Notes under the pieces: generated by a model | Databases searched by the model: none | What the model was told of the DNA's origin: nothing | What the model saw: only the letters and a program-made list of their open reading frames with translations | In this document: positions 52,741 to 62,233 of the stretch, in pieces | Layout of the letters: every line of letters begins with the position of its first letter | Numbering within the stretch: the first letter of the stretch is position 1 | Source of the DNA: Desulfitibacter alkalitolerans DSM 16504 | GTDB taxonomy: Bacteria; Bacillota; DSM-16504; Desulfitibacterales; Desulfitibacteraceae | Direction of reading: 5' to 3' | Assembly: GCF_000620305.1 (NCBI RefSeq) | Contig: NZ_KK211100.1 | Coordinates: forward strand, 362,467 to 426,466 | Length of the DNA stretch: 64,000 bases | Made by a program: the position numbers and the translations under genes

Positions 52741-53423
52741 GATACCAACACCTTTTCTAACATTTTTGCCTTTGCATTATAGTACTTCATTCTATCCTTG
52801 GCTGTTATCTTATTACTCTTATCAAGGTTATTAGCTATTTCTCTATATCGTTGAATTTTTCCTTCTAAAAGCATGGGAAATAGGGGATGTTTTTTTCTAT
52901 ATAATATTGGGCCAATTTCAATGAGTATATCATCAAAATCCTGAGAAACACCAGGCTCAGCAATAATAATTTCATAAAGCCTGTCATTTTCCATAACAAG
53001 GTCCTCATCAGCTATTGTTAAGCCTTTAGTATAGTGTAAATAGTTCCTTACTAATTCACACCCATTCATGGGCTGCAAAATTACTCTATTGACATTTTTC
53101 AGTAGGCTTGCTCCTCTTTTTAAGATTTCAATAATAGTCTTGCCTCCCATACCGGCTATGACTACAATATCAACCTTATCATTTAACACAGGCTCTAAAC
53201 CATCACCCAATCGTAGATCTATGTACTTATCCAGCCCAAGTGTGGCAACATTATTCTTGGCCTTTAGATATGGACCACGATTTAATTCAACACCTATTAC
53301 TTGCCAGGATAAACTATTTTGAATCAAGAATATTGGCAGTAAAGCATGGTCTGTTCCAACGTCTACAACATGAGAATTGGGTGTTATATATTTTGCAATT
53401 GTGGCAAGCCTATTGTTTAACAT
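52731..53423 (-). CDS. trmK: tRNA (adenine22-N1)-methyltransferase TrmK
   Basis: An SAM-dependent methyltransferase for m1A22 of tRNA, found mainly in Firmicutes. The 230-residue product begins NNRLATIAKYITPNSHVVDV, followed by GTDHALLPIFLIQ (SAM motif), then VVIAGMGGKTIIEIL and ILQPMNGCELVRNYL, with a coiled-coil C-terminal region. The trmK-nif3 pair downstream of rpoD-dnaG is a conserved Firmicute order; here the tRNA operon lies between. Confidence 0.94.
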   Translation of the reverse strand: MLNNRLATIAKYITPNSHVVDVGTDHALLPIFLIQNSLSWQVIGVELNRGPYLKAKNNVATLGLDKYIDLRLGDGLEPVLNDKVDIVVIAGMGGKTIIEILKRGASLLKNVNRVILQPMNGCELVRNYLHYTKGLTIADEDLVMENDRLYEIIIAEPGVSQDFDDILIEIGPILYRKKHPLFPMLLEGKIQRYREIANNLDKSNKITAKDRMKYYNAKAKMLEKVLVSCL

Positions 53424-53569
53424 ATTTTGCCTCCCATTTATACAAAATTGGTATTCTATTTAAATTCACCAAAACTTTCAGAATTCCTTGGTTTTTTTAC
53501 AAAAACAATTCTCTTCTTTAATAATATCTAATTATATGAAAAAATATACAATTAATGGTTAATTAGAAA

Positions 53570-53597
53570 GCAAAAAACCTTGCATTGCAAGGTTTAA
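53570..53597 (-). terminator. Terminator of the tRNA operon
   Basis: AACCTTGCA-T-TGCAAGGTT, with TTTTTTG next on the minus strand, a few bases after tRNA-Val. Confidence 0.85.
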
Positions 53598-53605
53598 TTT
53601 CAATA

Positions 53606-53681
<76 letters not shown>

Positions 53682-53701
53682 ATTTTTTTAGATGTTTAAA
53701 T

Positions 53702-53777
53702 TGGTGACCCGTAGGGGATTCGAACCCCTGTTACCGGCGTGAAAGGCCGGTGTCTTAGACCCCTTGACCAACGGGCC
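53702..53777 (-). tRNA. tRNA-Glu (anticodon TTC)
   Basis: Acceptor GGCCCGT / ACGGGTC (one G-T pair), anticodon loop CTTTCAC between CCGGC and GCCGG, T loop GGTTCGAATCC, encoded CCA. Confidence 0.96.
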
Positions 53778-53809
53778 GAATTAATTAATTTGCATTATTT
53801 ACCTATTAT

Positions 53810-53884
53810 TGGTGGGCCCACCTGGGATCGAACCAGGGACCGACCGGTTATGAGCCGGTGGCTCTACCGCTGAGCTATGGGCCC
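53810..53884 (-). tRNA. tRNA with CAT anticodon (Met, possibly Ile2)
   Basis: Acceptor GGGCCCA / TGGGCCC, anticodon loop CTCATAA between ACCGG and CCGGT, encoded CCA. It is not an initiator (paired 1-72). Elongator Met is likely; a lysidine-modified Ile2 cannot be excluded by eye. Confidence 0.93.
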
Positions 53885-53891
53885 AATAAAA

Positions 53892-53966
53892 TGGCTCCCC
53901 GGGCTGGGCTCGAACCAGCAACCACTCGGTTAACAGCCGAGTGCTCTACCATTGAGCTACCGAGGA
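53892..53966 (-). tRNA. tRNA-Asn (anticodon GTT)
   Basis: Acceptor TCCTCGG / CCGGGGA with discriminator G, anticodon loop CTGTTAA between ACTCGG and CCGAGT, encoded CCA. First tRNA of the operon. Confidence 0.96.
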
Positions 53967-53991
53967 ACGCCCCTCAATACTGACAAAGTAT

Positions 53992-54020
53992 AGTATAAAA
54001 CATTCCAAATACGTTGTCAA
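53992..54020 (-). promoter_or_regulatory. Consensus sigma-A promoter of the tRNA operon
   Basis: Minus strand: TTGACA (54020-54015), spacer of exactly 17, TATACT (53997-53992), about 25 bases before tRNA-Asn. Confidence 0.88.
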
Positions 54021-54032
54021 TAGTAATTTTTG

Positions 54033-54071
54033 TTACTACTCTATATTACTACTCTATATTACTACTCTATA
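54033..54071. repeat. Three tandem 13-bp repeats at the end of rpoD
   Basis: TTACTACTCTATA occurs three times head to tail, running into the rpoD stop codon region. They lie between rpoD and the tRNA promoter. Each minus-strand unit contains a TAG or TAA. Confidence 0.85.
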
Positions 54072-55157
54072 TTACTCTAGATAATCCTTAAGCTTTTTAC
54101 TTCTACTTGGATGGCGAAGCTTTCGTAATGCTTTAGCTTCTATTTGCCTAATTCTTTCTCTAGTAACTCCAAATTCTTGCCCTACCTCTTCTAATGTTCT
54201 AGTTCTGCCATCATCCAAGCCAAAGCGAAGCCTTAATACCTTTTCTTCTCTAGGTGTTAATGTGTCTAATACATCCTCTAATTGCTCTCTAAGCAGGGTA
54301 AAAGAGGCTGCTTCTGCAGGTGCCAGTGCATCCTGATCCTCAATAAAATCACCCAAATGACTATCCTCTTCTTCACCAATGGGAGTTTCCAAAGAAACTG
54401 GTTCTTGAGCAATTTTTATTATCTCTCTAACCCTTTCCTCTGGAATATCCATTTCTACTGCTATCTCTTCTGGGCTTGGCTCTCTTCCTAACTCTTGCAG
54501 CAGCTGCCTGGATACCCTAATCAGTTTATTAATGGTTTCAACCATATGCACAGGAATTCTGATTGTTCTGGCCTGATCAGCAATTGACCTGGTTATTGCC
54601 TGACGAATCCACCACGTAGCATAGGTGCTAAACTTGAATCCTTTGCGATAGTCAAATTTCTCAACAGCCTTAATTAATCCTAAATTTCCCTCCTGTATTA
54701 AATCAAGGAACAACATGCCTCTTCCAACATAACGTTTGGCTATACTGACAACCAATCGAAGGTTTGCTTCAGCCAACTTGCGTTTTGCTTCAATGTCTCC
54801 CTGCTCTATTCTTATTGCTAGCTCTATTTCTTCATCTGCCGACAGCAAAGGAACTCTCCCTATTTCCTTTAAATACATTCGTACAGGATCATCTATTCCT
54901 ATTCCCTCTGGAATAGACAAATCTATATCTATTTCAAGATCTTCCTTGTCGTCTTCCGCTTCTAACTGACCACTTTCAGGTATAACCTCAATTCCCATAC
55001 TAGCTAAATGCTCATATATTTCATCTATTTGATCTGGGCTTAATTCTATACCTTGTAAAGTATCCATTATTTCTTTGTAGGTTAATATTCCACGTTTTTT
55101 CCCTATTTCTATGAGCTGCTTTATATTTTCTGTTTTCTTATCATCTTCTTTCACCAT
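54072..55157 (-). CDS. rpoD: Primary sigma factor RpoD (sigma-A)
   Basis: The housekeeping sigma factor. The product has region 1.1-like N-terminal residues, region 1.2 ([17 protein letters not shown]), region 2 ([37 protein letters not shown]), region 3 and region 4 ([40 protein letters not shown]). The longest frame begins at 55229 inside dnaG, but GAAGGGGGGAC precedes ATG 55157, giving 361 residues, usual for Firmicute sigma-A. It follows dnaG as in many Firmicutes. Confidence 0.97.
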   Translation of the reverse strand: MVKEDDKKTENIKQLIEIGKKRGILTYKEIMDTLQGIELSPDQIDEIYEHLASMGIEVIPESGQLEAEDDKEDLEIDIDLSIPEGIGIDDPVRMYLKEIGRVPLLSADEEIELAIRIEQGDIEAKRKLAEANLRLVVSIAKRYVGRGMLFLDLIQEGNLGLIKAVEKFDYRKGFKFSTYATWWIRQAITRSIADQARTIRIPVHMVETINKLIRVSRQLLQELGREPSPEEIAVEMDIPEERVREIIKIAQEPVSLETPIGEEEDSHLGDFIEDQDALAPAEAASFTLLREQLEDVLDTLTPREEKVLRLRFGLDDGRTRTLEEVGQEFGVTRERIRQIEAKALRKLRHPSRSKKLKDYLE

Positions 55158-55200
55158 TGTCCCCCCTTCCATTAGGGTCATCATGCTTGAGCTTATGACT

Positions 55201-57006
55201 TTATTTTTTCCATTCTCGTTGGAGCTCAATTAAATTTAACACCAATGAGTCTACAACTTCCCTTTGCTCACATTCCTCTGCTGCTGAAATCTCTTTTTTA
55301 AGGCTTTCTATTTGGGTTTTATACCAGTTGTTCTTTATTATATAAACACAATCATTTATTGAATAAGTGTCTTCACTAGTGTTGAGTATTTCTGGTAAGA
55401 AACTCTGCAATTCCTCAGGTAGTGTAAGTATAAAAGCTTTAAAATTAAACCCATCACTAACCTTATTAGTTTCAATATATTTTATCAAACTTCTTATTAT
55501 TAATCTAAACTTGGAAATCTGAAATAAGTGTAAACCCACAACTTCCTGAAACCAATCTATCTTTTGGGGATTTTCCATTATATACCTTACAATAAATCTT
55601 TCCACCCTGTATTGTATACTGTTCCCCAATAGATACTTTTCTTTGCTATTATTCCTTAGTGTTGCCTTTTTATCCCTATTGGCACCAATATTTTGCAGAC
55701 TTTTGGAGTATTTTCCAATCTCTGCAGCTATTACTTGTTCAGTAACACCTAGTTTGCTGGAAATTAACCTTATATAGTATTCTCTTTCTACAAGACTGTC
55801 AATCTCTGTGAGATCTCTAATGATAAAATCAAGTACCTTTTTCTTACCTTCTATAGTGTCTAGGTTGTTTTTTTGTGCGGCAATTCTTAACTTATATTCA
55901 AGTAAATGGACTGCATCGTTTTTTATACAATGAACAAATCTTTCAGGGCCATGTTTTCTTATATAATCATCTGGATCACTTTTATCAGGTAAAGTAAGGA
56001 TTTTAACCTTGCAGCCATTTTCGTGCAGGACAGATAGTCCTCTTAAAGCTGCCTCTTGGCCAGCTTCATCAGCATCATAGGCAATTACTACATTATCAGT
56101 ATACCTTTTTAGCATTCTTGCTTGTTCTGCTGTAAATGCAGTACCTAATGATGCTACTGTATTTTTTATTCCCTTTTGATGGGCTGCAATAACATCCATG
56201 TATCCTTCTACCAATATAACCAGGTCTTTTCTTCTTACTTCATCTCTCGCAATGTTCATGCCATAAAGAAGCTTGCTTTTTTGAAATATTTTTGTCTCAG
56301 GACTATTAAGATATTTTGGAGCCTTTATTGTATCATCTATTATGCGACCCCCAAAGCCTATAATCAAGCCATTGAGGTTATATATAGGGAAAATAATCCT
56401 ACCTCTAAAACGGTCATAATATCCTGAATTATTCCCGGTACTTGGACTTATCAAACCTACCTTCTCTAATTCAGATGGTGGCACATTCCTTTTTTTCATA
56501 AAACTTATTAATGAATCCCAATCATCTAATGAGTAGCCTATGCCAAACTCCATAATGATGTCAGATGAAATGCCACGGTTTTTTAAATATTCAAGGGCTT
56601 TTTTGCCTTTTGAGCTCTCCATAAGCATATAATGATAATATTTTTGTGCTAGAGAGTTTATTTCTATTAAAAAATTTTTTTCCTTATCTACCTTCTTGAT
56701 TAATTTGTTATCTGTTAGCAAAATTCCTGCTTGTGATGCTAAAAATTCTGCAGCTTCAACAAAAGTATAATTCTCTGCTTTCATAAGAAAGGTGAAGACA
56801 TTGCCTCCAGCACCACAGCCAAAGCAATAAAAAAGGCCTTTGGAAGGGTTAACTGAAAAGGATGGTGTTTTTTCACTATGAAAGGGGCATAGACCAATAT
56901 AATTTTGTCCTTGCTGCTTTAATGATACATATCTGGATACAATTTGCTCTATGGAAACCCTTTCTAAAATTTCCTGAACCTTTTCCTCAGGAATAAAATT
57001 TTTCAC
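55201..57006 (-). CDS. dnaG: DNA primase DnaG
   Basis: Makes RNA primers at the replication fork. The 601-residue product has the CHC2 zinc domain ([13 protein letters not shown]...[11 protein letters not shown]), the Toprim catalytic core ([46 protein letters not shown]) and a C-terminal helicase-interacting domain that is more divergent. Length is normal. It is 43 bases upstream of the rpoD start and probably co-transcribed. Confidence 0.97.
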   Translation of the reverse strand: MKNFIPEEKVQEILERVSIEQIVSRYVSLKQQGQNYIGLCPFHSEKTPSFSVNPSKGLFYCFGCGAGGNVFTFLMKAENYTFVEAAEFLASQAGILLTDNKLIKKVDKEKNFLIEINSLAQKYYHYMLMESSKGKKALEYLKNRGISSDIIMEFGIGYSLDDWDSLISFMKKRNVPPSELEKVGLISPSTGNNSGYYDRFRGRIIFPIYNLNGLIIGFGGRIIDDTIKAPKYLNSPETKIFQKSKLLYGMNIARDEVRRKDLVILVEGYMDVIAAHQKGIKNTVASLGTAFTAEQARMLKRYTDNVVIAYDADEAGQEAALRGLSVLHENGCKVKILTLPDKSDPDDYIRKHGPERFVHCIKNDAVHLLEYKLRIAAQKNNLDTIEGKKKVLDFIIRDLTEIDSLVEREYYIRLISSKLGVTEQVIAAEIGKYSKSLQNIGANRDKKATLRNNSKEKYLLGNSIQYRVERFIVRYIMENPQKIDWFQEVVGLHLFQISKFRLIIRSLIKYIETNKVSDGFNFKAFILTLPEELQSFLPEILNTSEDTYSINDCVYIIKNNWYKTQIESLKKEISAAEECEQREVVDSLVLNLIELQREWKK

Positions 57007-57329
57007 CTTAAATCACCTGATTAATGAGTTTATATATTATTTCGTCATAAAACCATTAAGTCCTCCTATAGGATTTGCTGAGCAATGGTTATACATATTC
57101 TATATATATAGCTGTTTTCCTTCTATTTAAAAGCAATAAAAGTAATATATGTAGCAAAATTAGATAAAAAATAAAAATTTGTAAAATATTATCCCTATAT
57201 GCTGACTGTTAATCCATCATGCAAGCCAATACTTTCCTAGTGTATGAGTATATATCATATGCTATACTAATAGTTGAAGAGAGTAATATCCCTTCATATC
57301 TTATTATTTTCCCTTTTGTTTTTTATTAA

Positions 57330-57357
57330 CCTCCCAGGGCTTTGGGAGGCTTTTTTT
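57330..57357 (+). terminator. Orphan plus-strand terminator
   Basis: CCTCCCA-GGGCTT-TGGGAGG followed by CTTTTTTT. No plus-strand gene ends before it; dnaG and dgt are both on the minus strand. Confidence 0.75.
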
Positions 57358-57390
57358 GTATTGTATATTGTATAGAAAAATGAACATAAA

Positions 57391-57463
57391 AAGAAGCAAG
57401 CATCTCTTCGTCGGTCAGACTATTTAGGCATTGACTAGATACCTAACAGGATGCTTGCTTCTT
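57391..57463 (-). terminator. Long structured hairpin after dgt, probable terminator or repeat
   Basis: AAGAAGCAAGCATC and GATGCTTGCTTCTT form a perfect 14-bp stem around 45 bases that include an inner TTAGG/CCTAA stem. On the minus strand TTCTTTTTATG follows. The size and branched loop are unusual for a plain terminator. Confidence 0.55.
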
Positions 57464-57511
57464 GGTAGTATTATTAACATAATTAATCTAGAATATACAT
57501 CTATAATATTA

Positions 57512-58519
57512 CTAAATAATAGAAAAACCTGATGGCACAAAAAGCTTTTGATAGATGGCTATAGCATATCTATCTGTCATACCAGCTATATAATCTATAA
57601 CCAGAATATCCTCATTTGTTTCAGCATCATTATGTGCTTTATATTCATTGGATATTTCCTGTGGATGATTGCAATAGTAATGGTAAATCTCCTGCACCAA
57701 TCTCATGGCTTTTTTTTCTTCAGTTTTGGCCAGAGAACCTATATAAACATTTCTAAACAAAAATTGTCGCAATTCATCCATTGCAGCAGATACTTCCTTG
57801 CTCATTGTTATATAAGGTTTATCCCAGCTTGCATCAATCATATCTCTAACCATTTTATTAATTCTTTCACTATGCTTAAAACCAAGAACCTTAAGGCATT
57901 CCTTTGGCAGGCTTTCTAGTGACATCACTCTTCCCCTAATGGCATCATCAATATCATGGTTAATATATGCTATTCTGTCAGCTATTTTTACAATCTGTCC
58001 CTCCAGTGAACTAGGGGTTACATCTCCAGTATGATTTACTATGCCGTCTCTTACTTCCCAGGTTAAATTCAATCCAGTACCTAACTCCAGTTTATCAACT
58101 ACTCTTAAGCTTTGGATGTTATGCTTAAATCCCCCGGGGTGCACCTGGTTAAGGGCCGTTTCACCTGCATGGCCAAAGGGAGTGTGGCCTAAATCATGGC
58201 TTAAAGAGATAGCTTCTGCTAAATCTTCATTAAGCCTTAAGGCCCTTGCTGCAGTCCTTGCTATCTGACTTACCTCTAAAGTATGGGTTAGCCTTGTGCG
58301 AAAATGATCTCCTTCCGGTGATATGAAAACCTGTGTTTTGTGCTTAAGCCTTCTAAATGCCTTTGAGTGAATAACTCTATCCCTGTCTCTTTGAAATGCT
58401 GTACGCACATCACATGGTTTTTCCTGAACTATTCTCCCCAGTGTAGATTTTGATTTAACAGCATAAGGGGAAAGCCAATCCTCTTCTCTTTTTTCAAAAA
58501 GCTCTCTAAGAGATGACAT
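57512..58519 (-). CDS. dgt: dGTP triphosphohydrolase (Dgt-like)
   Basis: HD-domain enzyme that hydrolyses dGTP to deoxyguanosine and triphosphate. The product has RDRDRVIHSKAFRRLKHKTQVF, the metal motif HTLEVSQIARTAARALRLNE, HD pair in AISLSHDLGHTPFGHAGE and the second D region IVKIADRIAYINHDIDDAI. ATG 58519 is chosen (GAGGAGA site) over 58531; 335 residues. It overlaps tatC by 14 bases. Confidence 0.93.
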   Translation of the reverse strand: MSSLRELFEKREEDWLSPYAVKSKSTLGRIVQEKPCDVRTAFQRDRDRVIHSKAFRRLKHKTQVFISPEGDHFRTRLTHTLEVSQIARTAARALRLNEDLAEAISLSHDLGHTPFGHAGETALNQVHPGGFKHNIQSLRVVDKLELGTGLNLTWEVRDGIVNHTGDVTPSSLEGQIVKIADRIAYINHDIDDAIRGRVMSLESLPKECLKVLGFKHSERINKMVRDMIDASWDKPYITMSKEVSAAMDELRQFLFRNVYIGSLAKTEEKKAMRLVQEIYHYYCNHPQEISNEYKAHNDAETNEDILVIDYIAGMTDRYAIAIYQKLFVPSGFSII

Positions 58520-59249
58520 CTGTCTCCTCATCCTCTTCTTTAACTTTTTTTCTTATTAGCCAGGCAATCAAAATACTAATTTCATAAAGCAGTATTACAG
58601 GACCTGCCATAAGCAGCTGGGAAACTACATCTGCAGGGGTTAAAACTGCGGAAATTATAAATATAATAAATATAGCGTACTTTCTTTTGGCTTTAAAAAA
58701 CTTATAGTCTGCAGCACCAATTTTAACTAGAAACACCACTGCCAGGGGCAGCTGAAATACTAACCCAAATGGCAGCAGAAATCCTAAAACAAAAGCAACA
58801 TATCTAGCAAATGACAGCATGGGTAACAGGTCAGCACCCTGCCCAATAAAGAAAAGTAGTGCAAGGGGCAGTACTACATAATACCCAAAAACAACCCCTG
58901 CTGCAAATAATATGGCAGACATGGGGGCTATCATATAAACATATTTTCTTTCATGGGCATATAATGCTGGCAGAATAAAGCTCCATATCTGCCATGCAGT
59001 AAAAGGTATAGTAATTATAAATCCAGACAGGAGACTTATTTTTAATCTTGTAATAAAAACCTCTGTTACGGCAAGCTGTGCTAATTGAATATCTTTCCCA
59101 GCTATGGGAGCATTGATTATTATAAATAAAACATCTTCGAACAGGGCAAAGCTTACCACAGTGCCAACTAATACTGCTATCACAATTCTGATAATTACTT
59201 TTCGTAATTCTTCTAAATGGTCTATTAAGGTCATTGATGTGTCTGACAT
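58506..59249 (-). CDS. tatC: Sec-independent translocase subunit TatC
   Basis: TatC recognises twin-arginine signals. The 247-residue product has six membrane helices and the conserved HLEELRKVIIRIV N-terminus and periplasmic loop with F...EVFITRLKISL. A TatA/TatB gene is not adjacent. A likely client in this window is DsrO (RRRFIK signal). It precedes dgt and may share its transcript. Confidence 0.95.
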   Translation of the reverse strand: MSDTSMTLIDHLEELRKVIIRIVIAVLVGTVVSFALFEDVLFIIINAPIAGKDIQLAQLAVTEVFITRLKISLLSGFIITIPFTAWQIWSFILPALYAHERKYVYMIAPMSAILFAAGVVFGYYVVLPLALLFFIGQGADLLPMLSFARYVAFVLGFLLPFGLVFQLPLAVVFLVKIGAADYKFFKAKRKYAIFIIFIISAVLTPADVVSQLLMAGPVILLYEISILIAWLIRKKVKEEDEETDVIS

Positions 59250-59561
59250 GAATTTGCCCCCTTGGCAGTGTAACCTTTTGAATAGTTATTCTTTATGATA
59301 GTATAAAACAAAACTTGGCTTGCGCCAAGTCTTTTAGAACGCAGAGGGAAGCCTTAGTCTGGTGAATAACGAACTTAGACGTTATATATCAGCTATGAAG
59401 TAAGACGCTGCGTTTTAGCCGACCGCTATCTTCAGGCAAAATTATGTTTTCTACGGCAACGAGTATGGGGCCATATTCCATTTTGCCAGATTTTTTCCCC
59501 TCCAAACTTATAAAATAGGCTAGCACAATAAAATTATACTAGCCAAAACATCCAGATTGTA
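59250..59561. other. Gap upstream of tatC with hairpin terminator and inverted repeat
   Basis: On the minus strand ACTTGGC-GCAA-GCCAAGT is followed by TTTGTTTTAT (about 59308-59330), a probable terminator for the genes from 61207 downward. Just upstream AACGCAG and CTGCGTT flank about 70 bases, and a 30-codon frame (59389-59481, MEYGPILVAVENIILPEDSG start) lacks a placed ribosome binding site. No known RNA family was recognised. Confidence 0.45.
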
Positions 59562-60032
59562 TTAAAATTTCCAACCTTCCAAACGAACAAGTTGCAAAAA
59601 ATCTATACACTCAATTTGCAGATATTGGCATATATTAGGAATCTTAGGCCTTTTAGCACCAAGTCCAACTGCCTTTTCTCCAGTAACCACAACAGCACTA
59701 TTCACCTTTGCTAAAGCTATCACATAAGGGTCAGCCCATATGCCATCACTACTCTCATCGGGTATAAATGAAGGGTACGTTTCAACAATTTCTGAAACTA
59801 CTTGCTGCATTTCCTCACTAGGCTCTAGGAACATAAAATCTAATTCTAAAGCCCATTGATAAAGCTCATCTCCTCCTCTTTCTAGCTCAAGTAATACTTC
59901 ATCAGGTGCAAAGAGTCGCTCATTCTGAGCTAAGTCAATCAAATGAGTCCACAAAGAATTAAAAATATCAGGAGGATAATCTCTTCTCCACGCATGTAGT
60001 AGGGCACTTGTATCTATACAAAAAATCAGAAT
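59562..60032 (-). CDS. DUF4411 PIN-like protein, partner of ImmA-type gene
   Basis: A PIN-like (VapC-related) protein that would be a metal-dependent nuclease. With the start chosen below the product is 156 residues: FCIDTSALLHAWRRDYPPDI at the N-terminus (first acidic residue in IDTSALL), GIWADPYVIALAKV and VVTGEKAVG as later acidic motifs. No ATG, GTG or TTG fits; the in-frame ATT at 60032 (or CTG at 60029) lies six bases after AAAGGGG, so a rare start codon is proposed. It overlaps the upstream XRE-ImmA gene, pointing to a toxin-antitoxin-like pair. Confidence 0.78.
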   Translation of the reverse strand: MLIFCIDTSALLHAWRRDYPPDIFNSLWTHLIDLAQNERLFAPDEVLLELERGGDELYQWALELDFMFLEPSEEMQQVVSEIVETYPSFIPDESSDGIWADPYVIALAKVNSAVVVTGEKAVGLGAKRPKIPNICQYLQIECIDFLQLVRLEGWKF

Positions 60033-61207
60033 TCTTCGCCCCTTTCTACACTTGTCAATAAAGCTTGCTCAATAGCTGGAATATGCTCTAGTTTGATTCC
60101 TCCAAGAAAATTAGAAAGATCACGAGAGCTAATTGCTTCATTGTAATAAGCAGAAAGAACAAGGTTAGTATAAGCCGCTCCATTATTACGGAGTACTTTT
60201 CTAAAATAAGGAACATAACCACTTTTCCCAGTCTGTTGCTGTTTATATGCTTCTATAAATTCACAGCGTTTTCTCCGATACTCTGCTTCGGATGTTTTAC
60301 CTAATATAAGTAGTCTTCTTAAGATCACCTCTTTACTAACCATATAACGATTAGATAGGTGACTAATTTGATAATCATCCCAATTATTGTTATAGTTTTG
60401 TCTCACAATGGTTTCACTTAATAGTGCTTCTTTAGGAACTAAGACCTCTCCTGCTACTCGATTACAATAGGTCTCTACTGTATGATCAACATCAAGATCG
60501 TTATCATGCAAATCGCAAATTCCACTTTTGTCTAATGCAATATGAACAAACTCATGAATAAGTGTAAAAATTCTACCCCGTGGAGAATCTTTGCCATTAA
60601 CAGCAACTACTGGGAAAGGCTTCCGGCTAATAGAAAATCCTCTCATCTGGTTAACATCAACATTTCCAGTTTGGAATACTAATACTCCAGTCCTTTCTAT
60701 GGCAGTTGTCCATGCCCTAAGGGCTTCATAATGATCAGACCAAGAGTGCTGTTCCTCAATTGTTATCTGAAGTAATTCTCTAATTCTACCTGCTAAACTA
60801 TCAGGAGGTTCAGACATTTCAGTCTCAAAATGAAATTGTGGAGGCTGTTCACCCAACTGCTCACTAATTTCTAATGCAATGGCTCTTCTTGCAAAAGCAC
60901 GCCGAATCTCAAAACGTAAATCCGGTCTAATTTCAACATTAGCATCGGAAAGCAAACGAAAGTCCGGCAAAGTTTGAGGCTGTTCAGGGGTTGTATGACG
61001 GTAAAATAAAGCAGAAGGTCTTCGGTAAACTCGACCTGCTTCTCTAAGTTGTCTTAAAGTTGGCTTTGCATCTCCAGATTCCCAAGCCTGAAGTCTCTCA
61101 ATAGACGTTCCTATTTTATGAGCAGCTTCTTCCAAACTGTAACCAGCAGTTTGTCTGGCCCAGACTAGAATACCAGGATTCACATTTGCTCTAATACGTT
61201 TAGCCAT
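60026..61207 (-). CDS. XRE-family HTH protein with ImmA/IrrE metallopeptidase domain
   Basis: The product joins an N-terminal helix-turn-helix (ILVWARQTAGYSLEEAAHKI, SIERLQAWESGDAKPTLRQL) to an ImmA/IrrE domain with zinc motif TLIHEFVHIALDKSG (about residue 220) and YCNRVAGEVLVPKEALL. Such proteins act as repressors or as proteolytic antitoxin-like partners. ATG 61207 with GAAGGAGGTGAT is chosen over 61225; 393 residues. The gene ends inside the DUF4411 start, so the two are translated together. Confidence 0.92.
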   Translation of the reverse strand: MAKRIRANVNPGILVWARQTAGYSLEEAAHKIGTSIERLQAWESGDAKPTLRQLREAGRVYRRPSALFYRHTTPEQPQTLPDFRLLSDANVEIRPDLRFEIRRAFARRAIALEISEQLGEQPPQFHFETEMSEPPDSLAGRIRELLQITIEEQHSWSDHYEALRAWTTAIERTGVLVFQTGNVDVNQMRGFSISRKPFPVVAVNGKDSPRGRIFTLIHEFVHIALDKSGICDLHDNDLDVDHTVETYCNRVAGEVLVPKEALLSETIVRQNYNNNWDDYQISHLSNRYMVSKEVILRRLLILGKTSEAEYRRKRCEFIEAYKQQQTGKSGYVPYFRKVLRNNGAAYTNLVLSAYYNEAISSRDLSNFLGGIKLEHIPAIEQALLTSVERGEEF

Positions 61208-61361
61208 CGCAATCACCTCCTTCATAAATACTTTAAATATATTTTATCATATTCTATTGAATAATAGACTGATAAATTGGAAACGGCTATTTATATACTT
61301 CTTCCTTGAATTCAGGGATAAAGTACTTATAGTATATAGCTTTCAAAGTTATTAAGTTTCA

Positions 61362-61949
61362 TCAATATATTGTTCCTTCTTTCACAAGATAATCAATAAC
61401 CCTCTGAATTTCAGTCTGTACCTTCTTATACTCAATTTCCTTCCAGGCTTTCAGAATTGGTATAAACCGTGCATTACCGGTCAGCTTGATTTTCTCAATT
61501 AATAGCAATATCATTCCCCGGTTTCTATCCTTCAACTCCTGAACAAAACTGTAGTCTTTTCCTTCCAACAGCTTCTCAAGCTTTTGAAGCAGTTCCTCCG
61601 CATAAGTTTCCCGCTCTATCTCCCAGCCAATTTCTGAGAAAATAAGCATGGGAAGCCTATCTCTATATTCTATTTCAAGGTATCCCTTCTTTATCATCCA
61701 ATCTATCCGGCAGGTTATTTCCTGCAGGGTAAACTCCCGGTAGTATCCGTAGACAGGGCATTGATCCAGGCCATGTTTAAGAACCTTTTTGTCCTTTGAA
61801 CCTTTAAGGATCTTGGAAAGCATGCTCCTTCCCCCGGTTGCAATAATTTCGTCAGCGGCACGAAGAATTGCTTTTATTTCTTCATCTGCTAGATAGCGTA
61901 TGCCACCGCTGTCAAGTTCATATCTGACTCTTTGTTTTTTTCTGCTCAT
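61362..61949 (-). CDS. RQC-minor-1-type DNA-binding protein
   Basis: The 195-residue product resembles RQC-minor family proteins, which carry a RecQ C-terminal winged-helix-like domain and occur in Firmicutes. The recognisable stretch is RYELDSGGIRYLADEEIKAI, followed by AADEIIATGGRSMLSKILKG and CPVYGYYREFTLQEITCRID. The C-terminal third is helical with many charges. A role in nucleic-acid surveillance has been suggested for the family; here it is simply alone in an accessory segment. Confidence 0.7.
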   Translation of the reverse strand: MSRKKQRVRYELDSGGIRYLADEEIKAILRAADEIIATGGRSMLSKILKGSKDKKVLKHGLDQCPVYGYYREFTLQEITCRIDWMIKKGYLEIEYRDRLPMLIFSEIGWEIERETYAEELLQKLEKLLEGKDYSFVQELKDRNRGMILLLIEKIKLTGNARFIPILKAWKEIEYKKVQTEIQRVIDYLVKEGTIY

Positions 61950-62116
61950 GGTTACACCACTTCTCTTAAGACTTATCTATTGTATTCATTAAACTGCAAA
62001 AATGCTTTAATCTTTAAAAGTTGTTCTGCCATTTTCAAAACACCAATTGGTGACAAATTCTCCATAAAATATACATTTCCTGCTACATTATGGAAATAAG
62101 TTGAAGGAGTATTCAT

Positions 62117-62174
62117 CCGTTGTCATCAAATCGGCATTTACGGAAACCGGTGCTTTCGGTAGCGTTACAGCAAA
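62117..62174 (+). repeat. 58-bp direct repeat, copy 1
   Basis: Begins CCGTTGTCATCAAATCGG and ends GCGTTACAGCAAA. It matches copy 2 (62998) at 56 of 58 bases, in the same orientation. The two differences are ACG/ACA (silent if translated as Thr) and TTC/CTC (Phe/Leu). Confidence 0.9.
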
Positions 62175-62233
62175 AGGTAATCCGCCTGTCATTGAAATCT
62201 GCTTCAGATAAATATCTATTTCCTAAAAAACAA

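Larger units (their letters stand above)
57007..57511. other. dnaG-dgt intergenic region with two structured elements
   Basis: A 505-base AT-rich gap. It contains an orphan plus-strand terminator (57330-57357) with TATACT about 70 bases upstream, suggesting a short transcript, and a long hairpin at 57391-57463 after dgt. No protein-coding frame is convincing. Confidence 0.5.

Noticed and set aside
55158-55229. 24-residue extension of RpoD into dnaG
   Set aside because: GAAGGGGGGAC fits ATG 55157; the extension overlaps dnaG and is not conserved in sigma-A proteins.
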